DNA from: an uncultured Lachnospiraceae bacterium
GTDB taxonomy: Bacteria; Bacillota; Clostridia; Lachnospirales; Lachnospiraceae
Direction: 5' to 3'
NCBI GenBank assembly: GCA_910578605.1
Contig: CAJTQG010000006.1
Span: 1-64,000, forward strand
Length of the DNA: 64,000 nt
Part shown: positions 55,023 to 63,605 of the stretch, piece after piece
Numbering within the stretch: the first letter of the stretch is position 1
How the letters are laid out: every line of letters begins with the position of its first letter
Notes under the pieces: model-generated
The model's input: the letters and a program-made list of their open reading frames with translations, nothing else
The model's database searches: none
What the model was told of the DNA's origin: nothing
Made by a program: the position numbers and the translations under genes

Positions 55023-55931
55023 TTATAATGAATACTTTTCTGCCATCTTTTTAAGCTCAAGCTGTATTTCTTCCCTGATATCGTCAGGTTCTAACAGGAC
55101 TGCTTTATCCCGAAATGTAAAAATCCAAGTAATAAAATCTTCCTTATTTGTGTAATCCCCGTGAAACAAAAGCCTGCCGTCAGCCTGCTCCTCAAAACAG
55201 CCTGTTCCAAATTCCTCTACCAGTCTCCATTTACAGTCCGGCTCAAAAAGAGCCTTCACTTTAATACCCCCGGGAAAAATTTTCTCATTGCTCAAATCCG
55301 GCATTGGAACTTCACGCTTTTGAAATTTATCTCCCCACAATTGAAGCCTGTCCATTCGATTGAGCTTAAACAGACGAAAATCTTCCCTTGCCCTGCACCA
55401 TCCCCACACATACCAGTTAGACCATCGAAAAATCAAATAATATGGTTCTATACTTCTTTGCATCTCCCCTCTCGGTGAATAATACATAAATTCTAACTGC
55501 ATTTGGGTCTCAATAGCATTTTGTATCATATCTATTTTGGGCGCTAATGCATCCTTATACCAGGAAGATAAGTCAATCAATATAGAATGATTGCCTGTTA
55601 TAAAATCAGAAGCGCCACCGGAAAGCTTATCCATTAATTGTTCATAGCGATTTGTGCCATGTACACTGTCTAAGCTTCTAAGCCCTGCCAAAATATCCTT
55701 CATCTCTGTATTAGTCAGCAGTGTACTGTTAATTTTATAATTATCCATAATGGAAATGCCGCCCATAGCTCCCTGTCTGGTAGTAATGGGAATTCCCGCC
55801 CTGCATAAATCCTCTATATCCCGATTAATCGTCCGTCTGGAAACTTCAAAATACTCTGCCAAATATGGCGCAGTAACCATATCCTTCTGAAGCAAAATAG
55901 ATAAAATTCCAATTAATCTGTCAATTTTCAT
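55023..55931 (-). CDS. WYL-domain transcriptional regulator (YafY type)
   Basis: The 302-residue protein has an N-terminal HTH_11 winged helix (residues 1-60: LLQKDMVTAPYLAEYFEVSRRTINRDIEDL) and a WYL domain (EFMYYSPRGEMQRSIEPYYLIFRWSNWYVWGWC). A C-terminal WCX-type extension ends it. WYL proteins bind nucleic acid or small ligands and regulate stress and defence genes. AAAGGAG precedes the ATG. It is the upstream partner of the TfoX-GyrI gene. Confidence 0.9.
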   Translation of the reverse strand: MKIDRLIGILSILLQKDMVTAPYLAEYFEVSRRTINRDIEDLCRAGIPITTRQGAMGGISIMDNYKINSTLLTNTEMKDILAGLRSLDSVHGTNRYEQLMDKLSGGASDFITGNHSILIDLSSWYKDALAPKIDMIQNAIETQMQLEFMYYSPRGEMQRSIEPYYLIFRWSNWYVWGWCRAREDFRLFKLNRMDRLQLWGDKFQKREVPMPDLSNEKIFPGGIKVKALFEPDCKWRLVEEFGTGCFEEQADGRLLFHGDYTNKEDFITWIFTFRDKAVLLEPDDIREEIQLELKKMAEKYSL

Positions 55932-56033
55932 AAATACTCCTTTAACATTTTCCTTTATTATATAAAAATTGTAAAACGATTTCTAAACACTAGTAATATT
56001 ATAGCACACAAAACACGACATCTAATTGTCATG

Positions 56034-56072
56034 TATAAAAAAGACAGTGAAAACATTTTGTTTATCACTGTC
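56034..56072 (-). terminator. clpB terminator
   Basis: GACAGTGA and TCACTGTC form an 8-bp stem with a 14-base loop. On the minus strand a TTTTTT run follows. It lies 25 bases past the clpB stop. Confidence 0.8.
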
Positions 56073-56096
56073 CTTAAAAATCAAAAACCTTTGATA

Positions 56097-58682
56097 TTAT
56101 GATTTAACAACTGCAGATAATTGTTCATTTTCCACCTTTATTAATATGGTACTGCCCATACTGATTTCCTGGCTTAAAATCACTCTTGCCGCCAAGGTTT
56201 CTACATGCTTCTGCAAAAATCGTTTTAATGGTCTAGCCCCATAAGCCGGCTCATATCCATTCTCAACAATATAAAGCTTTGCCTGTGAATCCAACTCCAC
56301 CTGAATATCCTTATCTGCCAGACGTTTATTGATATCTGCCAGAAGCAAATCTACAATGGAGGTTACATCTGTCTTTGTCAACGGCTTAAATAATATTGTT
56401 TCATCCAAACGATTTAAAAATTCCGGACGAAAATGTGCTCGTAACTCCTGCATTACTAAATTTTCACATTCCTTTTGAATGGAGCCGTCCTCACCGATTC
56501 CCTCCAGCAAATAGGAGGAGCCAATATTGGAGGTCATAATTAAAATAGTATTCTTAAAATCTACCGTCCTTCCCTGTGAATCTGTGATGCGCCCGTCGTC
56601 TAACACTTGAAGCAAAATATTGAATACATCTGGATGCGCTTTCTCAATCTCATCAAACAATACAACGGAATATGGCTTTCTTCTCACTGCCTCCGTCAGT
56701 TGTCCGCCTTCATCATATCCTACATAGCCCGGAGGCGCTCCAACCAGCCGAGATACGCTGTGTTTTTCCATATATTCACTCATATCAATACGAACCATAT
56801 TTGCCTCGTTGTCAAATAAACTCTGAGCCAATGATTTTGCCAGCTCTGTCTTACCTACACCTGTAGGCCCCAAAAACAAGAATGAGCCGATAGGCTTTGT
56901 AGGATCCTTGATGCCCGCCTTGGAACGAATAATAGCTTCCGTCACCTTTGTGACGCCTTCCTCCTGTCCTACTACTCTCTGGTGGAGTTCATCCGCCAAA
57001 TGAAGAGTTTTGTTTCTCTCTGTCTGGGTCAGCTTGGCAACAGGTATCCCCGTCCACCTGGAAATAATCTTGGCAATTTCCTCGTCGGATACACTCTCAT
57101 GCACCAGCGCCAAATCCTGCTGGTGAATCTGAGTCTCCTCCGCCTCCAATTTTTTCTTTAATTCAGGAATCGTGCCATATTGAAGCTGTGCCACCTTATT
57201 CAAATCATATTCCTGCTGTGCCTTCTCCATCTCATTGTGGGCGCTTTCCAGCTCTTCACGAATTTTTGACACCCGCTCCACGCTTGTCTTTTCATTTTCC
57301 CACTGGGCTTTTCTTATATTCAGCTCATCCCGCAGCTCTGCCAGCTCCTTCTGCAAAACCTGCAGCCGCTCTACGCTTAGCTTATCCTCCTCCTTCTTCA
57401 AGGCTGTCTCCTCAATCTCCAGCTGCATCACCTTCCTGGACAGTTCATCCAGCTCTGCCGGCATGGAATCCAGCTCCGTTTTAATCATGGCACATGCCTC
57501 ATCTACCAAATCAATGGCTTTATCCGGCAGAAAACGGTCCGTTATATATCTGTTTGACAATACTGCTGCGCTTACAAGAGCAGAATCGTTTATTTTCACA
57601 CCATGGAACACTTCATATCTGTCCTTGAGCCCCCGCAAAATAGAAATGGTGTCCTCCACCGTAGGCTCATCCACCTGCACCGGCTGAAATCTTCTCTCCA
57701 ATGCCGGATCCTTCTCTATATATTTTCTGTATTCATCTAAAGTGGTGGCGCCAATACAGTGAAGTTCCCCTCTTGCCAGCATTGGCTTTAACATATTTCC
57801 CGCATCCATGGCGCCGTCCGTCTTGCCTGCGCCTACTATTGTGTGCAGCTCGTCGATAAATAATAAAATCTGTCCATCGCTTTTGCGTACTTCCTCCAAC
57901 ACTGCTTTCAAGCGCTCTTCAAATTCCCCGCGATATTTTGCACCTGCCACCAATGCCCCCATATCAAGAGCAAAAATCTTCTTATCCTTTAGAGCTTGGG
58001 GTACATCCCCCTTGACAATACGCTGAGCCAACCCCTCCACAGCTGCAGTCTTACCAACACCTGGCTCACCAATCAACACCGGATTATTTTTTGTTTTGCG
58101 GGACAAGATGCGTATTACATTGCGAATTTCATTGTCCCTTCCAATCACAGGGTCTAATTTCTGTTCCCTTGCCCTCTCCACTAAGTCCACGCCATATTTT
58201 GTTAAAGAATCATATGTGTCCTCGGGATTGTCTGAAGTAACCCTCTGATTTCCTCTCACTGTTGAAAGCGCTTTCAAAAACCGCTCTCTTGTAATACCGT
58301 ACTCCTTAAATATTTCTTTACAGCCTTTATTTCCATTTTTTAAGAGGGACAAGAATAAATGCTCCACAGAAATATACTCATCTCCCATGGCGCTTGCTTC
58401 CTGCTCGCTGAAATTCAATGCTTTGGCAAGCTCGCTGCTGCTGCGCAAATCACCGCCCTGCACCTTCACCAACTTGTCTAAATGACTTTCCACATTCCTT
58501 TTGAAATGTTCAAAATCAATATCCATCTTTTCAATCAACTTTGCAATCAGACTGTCAGAAACTGTAATTAAACTGTACAGCAAATGTTCCTGATTGATTT
58601 CCTGATTACCGTACTGATAGGCAATGCTCTCGCACTGGTTTATGACTTCAATTGATTTTTGAGTAATTTTATTTGTATTCAT
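56097..58682 (-). CDS. clpB: ATP-dependent disaggregase ClpB
   Basis: The 861-residue Hsp100 protein works with DnaK to dissolve protein aggregates. It has an N-domain (1-145), AAA-1 with GEPGVGKTAAVEGLA, the long coiled-coil middle domain (about 405-525, with many Glu/Lys/Leu heptads) and AAA-2 with GPTGVGKTELAKSLAQ. The middle domain separates it from ClpC/ClpE. A GGTGA site precedes the ATG. A CIRCE element overlaps its promoter, and it ends with a strong terminator. Confidence 0.97.
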   Translation of the reverse strand: MNTNKITQKSIEVINQCESIAYQYGNQEINQEHLLYSLITVSDSLIAKLIEKMDIDFEHFKRNVESHLDKLVKVQGGDLRSSSELAKALNFSEQEASAMGDEYISVEHLFLSLLKNGNKGCKEIFKEYGITRERFLKALSTVRGNQRVTSDNPEDTYDSLTKYGVDLVERAREQKLDPVIGRDNEIRNVIRILSRKTKNNPVLIGEPGVGKTAAVEGLAQRIVKGDVPQALKDKKIFALDMGALVAGAKYRGEFEERLKAVLEEVRKSDGQILLFIDELHTIVGAGKTDGAMDAGNMLKPMLARGELHCIGATTLDEYRKYIEKDPALERRFQPVQVDEPTVEDTISILRGLKDRYEVFHGVKINDSALVSAAVLSNRYITDRFLPDKAIDLVDEACAMIKTELDSMPAELDELSRKVMQLEIEETALKKEEDKLSVERLQVLQKELAELRDELNIRKAQWENEKTSVERVSKIREELESAHNEMEKAQQEYDLNKVAQLQYGTIPELKKKLEAEETQIHQQDLALVHESVSDEEIAKIISRWTGIPVAKLTQTERNKTLHLADELHQRVVGQEEGVTKVTEAIIRSKAGIKDPTKPIGSFLFLGPTGVGKTELAKSLAQSLFDNEANMVRIDMSEYMEKHSVSRLVGAPPGYVGYDEGGQLTEAVRRKPYSVVLFDEIEKAHPDVFNILLQVLDDGRITDSQGRTVDFKNTILIMTSNIGSSYLLEGIGEDGSIQKECENLVMQELRAHFRPEFLNRLDETILFKPLTKTDVTSIVDLLLADINKRLADKDIQVELDSQAKLYIVENGYEPAYGARPLKRFLQKHVETLAARVILSQEISMGSTILIKVENEQLSAVVKS

Positions 58683-58769
58683 AATCTTTCACCTATGCCG
58701 TCTGCATTTTCCCTTTCTATACTTTTACTTTCCCCGCTGCTGCAGGTATTTATTCTGTTACTATACTGC

Positions 58770-58797
58770 ATTATAACACTTTTGTTAGCACTGTCAA
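58770..58797 (-). promoter_or_regulatory. clpB promoter (sigma-A)
   Basis: A consensus TTGACA and TATAAT on the minus strand are separated by 16 bases, about 90 bases upstream of the clpB ATG. The -35 box lies inside the CIRCE element. Confidence 0.85.
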
Positions 58798-58811
58798 GAG
58801 GTGAGTGCTAA
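58785..58811 (-). promoter_or_regulatory. CIRCE operator (HrcA binding site)
   Basis: On the minus strand TTAGCACTC-N9-CAGTGCTAA matches CIRCE (TTAGCACTC-N9-GAGTGCTAA) with one change. It overlaps the -35 of the clpB promoter, so HrcA should repress clpB at normal temperature and release it on heat shock. hrcA itself is not in the window. Confidence 0.9.
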
Positions 58812-59049
58812 TTTTCTGAAAATTTTATAACATTTAATTTTCCGAATATTTTTACTAAAATGCTAAATACTAACCTAACAGCACAATACAGCTTATAATC
58901 TGTGATTTTGAAGTAAGATCAAATACAAAAAAATAAGGAGAAATGTTTCCTATACGATAAAAAAGCATGCTAACAAGCATGCCTGCAAGACTCAACCATT
59001 ATTAAAAAGAAAGGATAAAATGTAAACATTTTAAGGGTATAGTATAAAT

Positions 59050-59211
59050 ATGAAAATTACTAATAAAAAAGAATCTGTAAATACGATGCCAGACGGCGTT
59101 TGGGAAAGCAGCAGACCTACCAAAAATAAAGATAACGATAAAAACAGTGCTTTCACTGTATCTACAGACCTACAGGGTAATGGTTATCCTATAAAAAAAC
59201 AAAACCAATAA
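59050..59211 (+). CDS. Possible 53-aa small protein
   Basis: The frame starts with ATG and ends with TAA and lies between the palindrome and the 17-bp hairpin. The peptide is hydrophilic, rich in Lys, Asn, Asp and Ser, with one Trp and no membrane or signal segment; it starts MKITNKKESVNTMPDGVWES. The nearest purine site (AAGGG) is 12 bases away, longer than ideal. An AAAGGA site upstream leads only into ATG-TAA. No family recognised. It could be a small protein or part of a small RNA. Confidence 0.35.
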   Translation: MKITNKKESVNTMPDGVWESSRPTKNKDNDKNSAFTVSTDLQGNGYPIKKQNQ

Positions 59212-59227
59212 TCTTTCACTTGCATAA

Positions 59228-59264
59228 TTTTGCTGTATAGGAAATTATTTCCTATACAGCAAAA
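59228..59264. repeat. 17-bp perfect hairpin after the small ORF
   Basis: TTTTGCTGTATAGGAAA and its complement are separated by 3 bases. The right arm is followed by A residues and not T on both strands, so it is not a standard terminator. It lies between the small ORF and the convergent surface-protein gene. Confidence 0.7.
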
Positions 59265-59304
59265 AATTTAGATGTACAATTATTTAAAGACTTCTATTCC
59301 TCTT

Positions 59305-61731
59305 CTATTTTCCGTAAATTTCCTTCCACTCTACCGCAACAGTCTTTCCGATGCTGTGATAATAAGCTAAAATACAAAAAACAGCAGCAATGGCAACATA
59401 TTTGCGTATCTGATTTCCTTTTTTTGCCCATCCAACAAGTCTGGCAATGATTTCCTCTTTTTCCTTCTCTGTCATTCCCTTCTTACCATTTTCAAAATAC
59501 AATCGAATATAGGATAAACCAGCTATCATAGCAAGGGACGCATAAATTTCTATATGAAAATCAGCTCCTGTGTTTGGCTCATTATCCCGACCACCGCCAT
59601 TTGCATTACTGTTATTTACAGGATACTTCCCATCTGCTTCGGAATTGGTTTTGTCATTATCCTTCTTGCCATCATTATCCTTTTTATCATCACTCTCTTT
59701 GTTATTATCCTTGTCTTTCTCTTTATCCTTATCTTCCTTTTCCTCATTGGAATCTAATTGATTGTTGTCATTCTCTCCATTGGAAACATTTTCATTATCG
59801 TTTGCTCCATTATCGTTGGTTGTCCCTGTTGCAGCTATTGTCTTTGTTTGAAGCACAGCTTTGCAAACAATACAGCTATATGTCATCACTCCTGTTTTTG
59901 TCTGGGTAGGCTTAATTGTCACTGTTCCCTCATCCGATACATGAGGGGCAATATCTATCTTATCTTTGCATCGGCACTCATGCCAATGATTGTCTGCGTC
60001 TATCTTCCACATATTTTGATTATAGTCATGAATATGTGGAAGCTTTGGCAGAAGTTCTGTCTCCATCTCATATCCACACATTTCACAGCAATAAGTTTTC
60101 ACTCCTGCACTGTCCTCTGTCGGTTCTGTGGTCACTGTTCCCTCATCCTTTTTATGAGCAGCAATTTCTGCCCTCTCTCCACAACGACACATGTGCCAGT
60201 GCTCTGTTTCATCTGAAGTCCATTTTTCTTCAAAATAATGACTGTGCTCCTGGTCAATAACAAATGTGGAATATCCGCTTACAGGATTCGCCTCCATATT
60301 ATAAAAATCCTGATAATATTCACTAAACAGGGGATTGGATTCTCTGTCTACTACAATCTCATATTCATATTTTCCCTTATCCAAATGGGAAGCTGAGTAC
60401 ATATAATGGGTTCCATCTGCCGATAAACTCATCTCTCCGGCCTCTCCACCATGGTACCCATAAATTAACACACTAACCTTTGTAACATCCTCAGGAAGCT
60501 GTGAAACTGGATAATAAAATGTCACACCATCTCCTGACACTACAGGACTTTTCACATCTCCTGATACTACCAGCTTGCTTTTTGTTTTGTCGGTGCCCGG
60601 ATAATATGAATTATTATTAGGATCGATCTGTTCCTCACCATCTACTATAAAAACATAAGAATACACACCGCTCTCTAATTCCTTTGTAAGCTCCCATATT
60701 CCATCCTTATTTTTGTGAAGCTGCCATTGTTCCTCCACCGCAAAATCATTAAAGCTGCCTGCAACATACACTGATTCAGCAATATCATTTTCATAGACAA
60801 ATGTAACATTCCCGTCCTCTTCCATGCTCACTCTAGGAAGCTCAATCGTATAGACAAACTCTGCAATCTCACTGCTCAAACCGTATTTAACGGAAATCGC
60901 CTTAATAATAGTCTCCACGGATTTGCCTGCCTTGCCTTTTAACTCTATAGGTTCTGTATATTTTTCACTGTCCTGTGTGGGCTCACTTCCATCTAGTGTG
61001 TAATAAATGTCAACATCCGGCTCATGGCACAACAGCTCGACCTCCAGCTCAACCTGATAAACCCCTTCTTCCAAAGACGTCTTTGGCATCTCTATCTCCT
61101 GCGCCTTCCACAGCGCATAGATACTCGTCTCCTCAGTAATCTCCTGTTCAAAGTCAAACCTTTCGCTTCCCCCCTCCTGTTTCACCCAACCTTCAAATGA
61201 ATAGCCTTCTTTTTCAAGAACGTTAGAATTTAACTCCGGAAAAGAAGCTGTGCTGTTTTGCCTTACATATTGGGTATCCAAAATCTGATCCCCATCCTTA
61301 AACCAAACAGAACAAAAAGTTACCTCATCCACATACTCCTGGTTTTCATTACTCTCCTTTTGAGCATCAACTAATATCTCACCGTCAAGAAGCCAATGAT
61401 ATGCTATATGTTTAGTCTCTCCCTCCTGAAAACCTTCGCTGAGACTAATATCTGCCGCCTCATATGTAATAATGTCCTGATTAACACTGACATTCGTACA
61501 TTCATATATGGCAGAAGGATTGTTTACATCCTGCAGAGTCACTTTGCCAAGAACATCTGCATTGGTGCTTGAAAAACCTTTCACTGTTATCTGAAGCTTT
61601 GCTGTTACCGTCAATACATCCGCCTTCACCTCAAGGGAACCGCCGCTTGTTATCATACCAGTTATCAGCACAATACAAAGCAGCACTGACATCATTTTTC
61701 TCCATAAACTCGCTGTTGCTCTTTTCATCAT
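59305..61731 (-). CDS. Secreted multidomain surface protein with CHB_HEX_C and CBM-like domains
   Basis: The 808-residue protein has a signal peptide (1-38). An InlB/Flg_new repeat follows at about 145-210 (EGYSFEGWVKQEGG...ALWKAQ), then a chitobiase C-terminal-like domain at about 230-290 (YYTLDGSEPTQDSEKYTEP). A glycogen-binding/E-set domain is at about 300-375 (VYVAGSFNDF). Two related units with CxC and CxxC clusters (HWHMCRCGE, HWHECRCKD) follow, probably zinc sites. An acidic D/N/K-rich stretch leads to EPNTG at about 720 and two membrane helices (about 724-745 and 778-798). The function is likely carbohydrate or surface binding. It starts after GAGGAG. Confidence 0.78.
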   Translation of the reverse strand: MMKRATASLWRKMMSVLLCIVLITGMITSGGSLEVKADVLTVTAKLQITVKGFSSTNADVLGKVTLQDVNNPSAIYECTNVSVNQDIITYEAADISLSEGFQEGETKHIAYHWLLDGEILVDAQKESNENQEYVDEVTFCSVWFKDGDQILDTQYVRQNSTASFPELNSNVLEKEGYSFEGWVKQEGGSERFDFEQEITEETSIYALWKAQEIEMPKTSLEEGVYQVELEVELLCHEPDVDIYYTLDGSEPTQDSEKYTEPIELKGKAGKSVETIIKAISVKYGLSSEIAEFVYTIELPRVSMEEDGNVTFVYENDIAESVYVAGSFNDFAVEEQWQLHKNKDGIWELTKELESGVYSYVFIVDGEEQIDPNNNSYYPGTDKTKSKLVVSGDVKSPVVSGDGVTFYYPVSQLPEDVTKVSVLIYGYHGGEAGEMSLSADGTHYMYSASHLDKGKYEYEIVVDRESNPLFSEYYQDFYNMEANPVSGYSTFVIDQEHSHYFEEKWTSDETEHWHMCRCGERAEIAAHKKDEGTVTTEPTEDSAGVKTYCCEMCGYEMETELLPKLPHIHDYNQNMWKIDADNHWHECRCKDKIDIAPHVSDEGTVTIKPTQTKTGVMTYSCIVCKAVLQTKTIAATGTTNDNGANDNENVSNGENDNNQLDSNEEKEDKDKEKDKDNNKESDDKKDNDGKKDNDKTNSEADGKYPVNNSNANGGGRDNEPNTGADFHIEIYASLAMIAGLSYIRLYFENGKKGMTEKEKEEIIARLVGWAKKGNQIRKYVAIAAVFCILAYYHSIGKTVAVEWKEIYGK

Positions 61732-61751
61732 TGCACATCACTCCTCACTTA

Positions 61752-61779
61752 CACATTCACTCTTACACATTTACTCTTA
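61752..61779. repeat. 14-bp tandem direct repeat upstream of the surface-protein gene
   Basis: CACATTCACTCTTA and CACATTTACTCTTA lie head to tail, one base different, about 20-48 bases ahead of the surface-protein ATG. They may bind a regulator or be chance. Confidence 0.4.
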
Positions 61780-61806
61780 AGTAATTACTTTCTTTAGATT
61801 TAACAA

Positions 61807-63561
61807 CTACTGTATCATATGATACAAACCGGCATACACTCCTCCCTTTTTCATAAGCTCCTCATGGCTTCCCTCCTCCTCAATTCCCTGCTCCGTCAAC
61901 ACTAATATTCTCTGGGCATTGCGAATTGTTGACAATCTATGGGCAATAACAAAGGTTGTTCTGTTTTTCGACAGTTTTTCTAGAGATTCCTGTACAATTC
62001 TCTCACTCTCATTATCCAGAGCCGATGTGGCCTCATCAAATATCAAAATGGGCGGATTTTTTAAAAATACTCTTGCTATGGATAGTCGCTGCTTTTGACC
62101 ACCCGATAATTTCACTCCCCGCTGGCCGATATAAGTATCATAGCCTTCCGGCAGACCTTCTATAAATTCATGAGCATTGGCATTGATTGCCGCCTGTATA
62201 ATTTCTTCCCTAGACGCTCCGGGCTTACCATAGGAAATATTATCCAGCACAGTTCCCCCGAACAGATAGACATCCTGCTGCACAATACCAATATTCTGCC
62301 GCAATGCTTTAAGGGACATTTTTCGTATATCTGTTCCGTCCAAGCGAATGCACCCCTGGGTCACTTCATAAAATCTAGGAATCAAGCTGCACAGGGTGGT
62401 CTTTCCCGTTCCTGACGTTCCCACCAACGCAATATAATCTCCTGCTTTCACCTGCATATGGATTCCCTCAAGCACATTCTGCTCTGCATCTTCATAGTGA
62501 AAAGATACATTCTCAAATACAATCTCCCCCTTCACATTCTTTGGAATTATCGGATTTTCACACTCTTTTATATCCGGATGAATACTTATAATTTCCCGAA
62601 ACCGCTCATAGCCGCTGATGCCATTCTGAAACTGCTCTGTAAAATTGATTAACTTTTTTACCGGCTCTGTAAAATTGCTCACATACATCATAAACACAAC
62701 GAGCACATCTGTTGTAATCTCTCTTTTTGCCATAAGAATGGATGCCATAGCGATAACTAGTATAGTAATCATTGTTGTAAATGCCCCAAGTCCAGAATGA
62801 AACTGTCCCATATAGCGGTAGCTCACCCTCTTAGATGCCAGAAAATCTTGGTTTCCCTGCCGAAATTTTTTTATTTCCAATTCCTCGTTGGCAAAGGATT
62901 TCACTACCCTGATACCTGACAGGTTATCCTCAATCCCTGCATTAATTTTTGCAATGTTGGCTCTGTTATTTTTAAATGCTCTCTTCATACGCCGATTGAA
63001 GTACAGGGCATATAAAAACATAAAGGGAATCACTGCAAATGCGGTTAATGCCAGAGTGCCGTGTATATTTACCAAAATAACAAAGGAGCCTATAAACTTA
63101 ATCAGGGAAATCACCACGTCCTCCGGACCGTGATGCAGCAATTCCGTTATCTCAAACAAATCGCTTGTAATTCGTGAGAGAAGCTGCCCCACCTTCTCAT
63201 TATCATAGAACGAAAAGGATAACTTCTGGTAGTGCCCAAAGATTTCCTGGCGCATATCCGCCTCCATCTTTGCCCCCATCATATGTCCATAATAAGTAAT
63301 AAACATAGTGCTCAAAGCTTCCACAGCAACAAGCCCCAGCATAACAAAAGTCAAAATCCATATTGTCCTTGTGGCCGCAGCCGTCTCCTGATATATTACC
63401 GTTTTTGTAATAAACCGCACAATCAAAGGTATAATCAACGTAACTGCAGCGCCTAAAAAGGCAAAAAACAAATCCGCAGCAAATATTTTTTTATATGGTT
63501 TATAATAGCTGAAAAACTGCTTCCAGTCCATTTTATTTTCCCTAGACTTATCACAGCCCAT
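61807..63561 (-). CDS. ABC transporter, ATP-binding and permease fusion (MsbA/LmrA type)
   Basis: The 584-residue half-transporter has six membrane helices (residues 20-310). The nucleotide-binding domain shows Walker A VGTSGTGKTTL, the Q-loop VQQDVYLF, signature LSGGQKQRLS, Walker B ILIFDEATSALD and H-loop IAHRLSTI. It should work as a dimer and export lipids, drugs or peptides. The start is left at the ATG with AGGAG 10 bases upstream; an ATG ten codons later (MDWKQFF) with AGGGA 7 bases upstream is nearly as good. It follows the AGCS symporter gene by 44 bases. Confidence 0.92.
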   Translation of the reverse strand: MGCDKSRENKMDWKQFFSYYKPYKKIFAADLFFAFLGAAVTLIIPLIVRFITKTVIYQETAAATRTIWILTFVMLGLVAVEALSTMFITYYGHMMGAKMEADMRQEIFGHYQKLSFSFYDNEKVGQLLSRITSDLFEITELLHHGPEDVVISLIKFIGSFVILVNIHGTLALTAFAVIPFMFLYALYFNRRMKRAFKNNRANIAKINAGIEDNLSGIRVVKSFANEELEIKKFRQGNQDFLASKRVSYRYMGQFHSGLGAFTTMITILVIAMASILMAKREITTDVLVVFMMYVSNFTEPVKKLINFTEQFQNGISGYERFREIISIHPDIKECENPIIPKNVKGEIVFENVSFHYEDAEQNVLEGIHMQVKAGDYIALVGTSGTGKTTLCSLIPRFYEVTQGCIRLDGTDIRKMSLKALRQNIGIVQQDVYLFGGTVLDNISYGKPGASREEIIQAAINANAHEFIEGLPEGYDTYIGQRGVKLSGGQKQRLSIARVFLKNPPILIFDEATSALDNESERIVQESLEKLSKNRTTFVIAHRLSTIRNAQRILVLTEQGIEEEGSHEELMKKGGVYAGLYHMIQ

Positions 63562-63605
63562 ATATTACCAACTCCTGCCTGCTTAATTATTCTATTATTG
63601 CTTAA

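Larger units (their letters stand above)
58812..59304. other. 490-base intergenic region with hairpins and a small ORF
   Basis: It holds a GCATGC-taacaa-GCATGC palindrome (58965-58982), a 53-codon plus-strand ORF (59050-59211) and a 17-bp perfect hairpin (59228-59264). A copy of the hairpin's right arm, TTTCCTATAC, stands at 58946-58955. No promoter is convincing. Confidence 0.45.
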
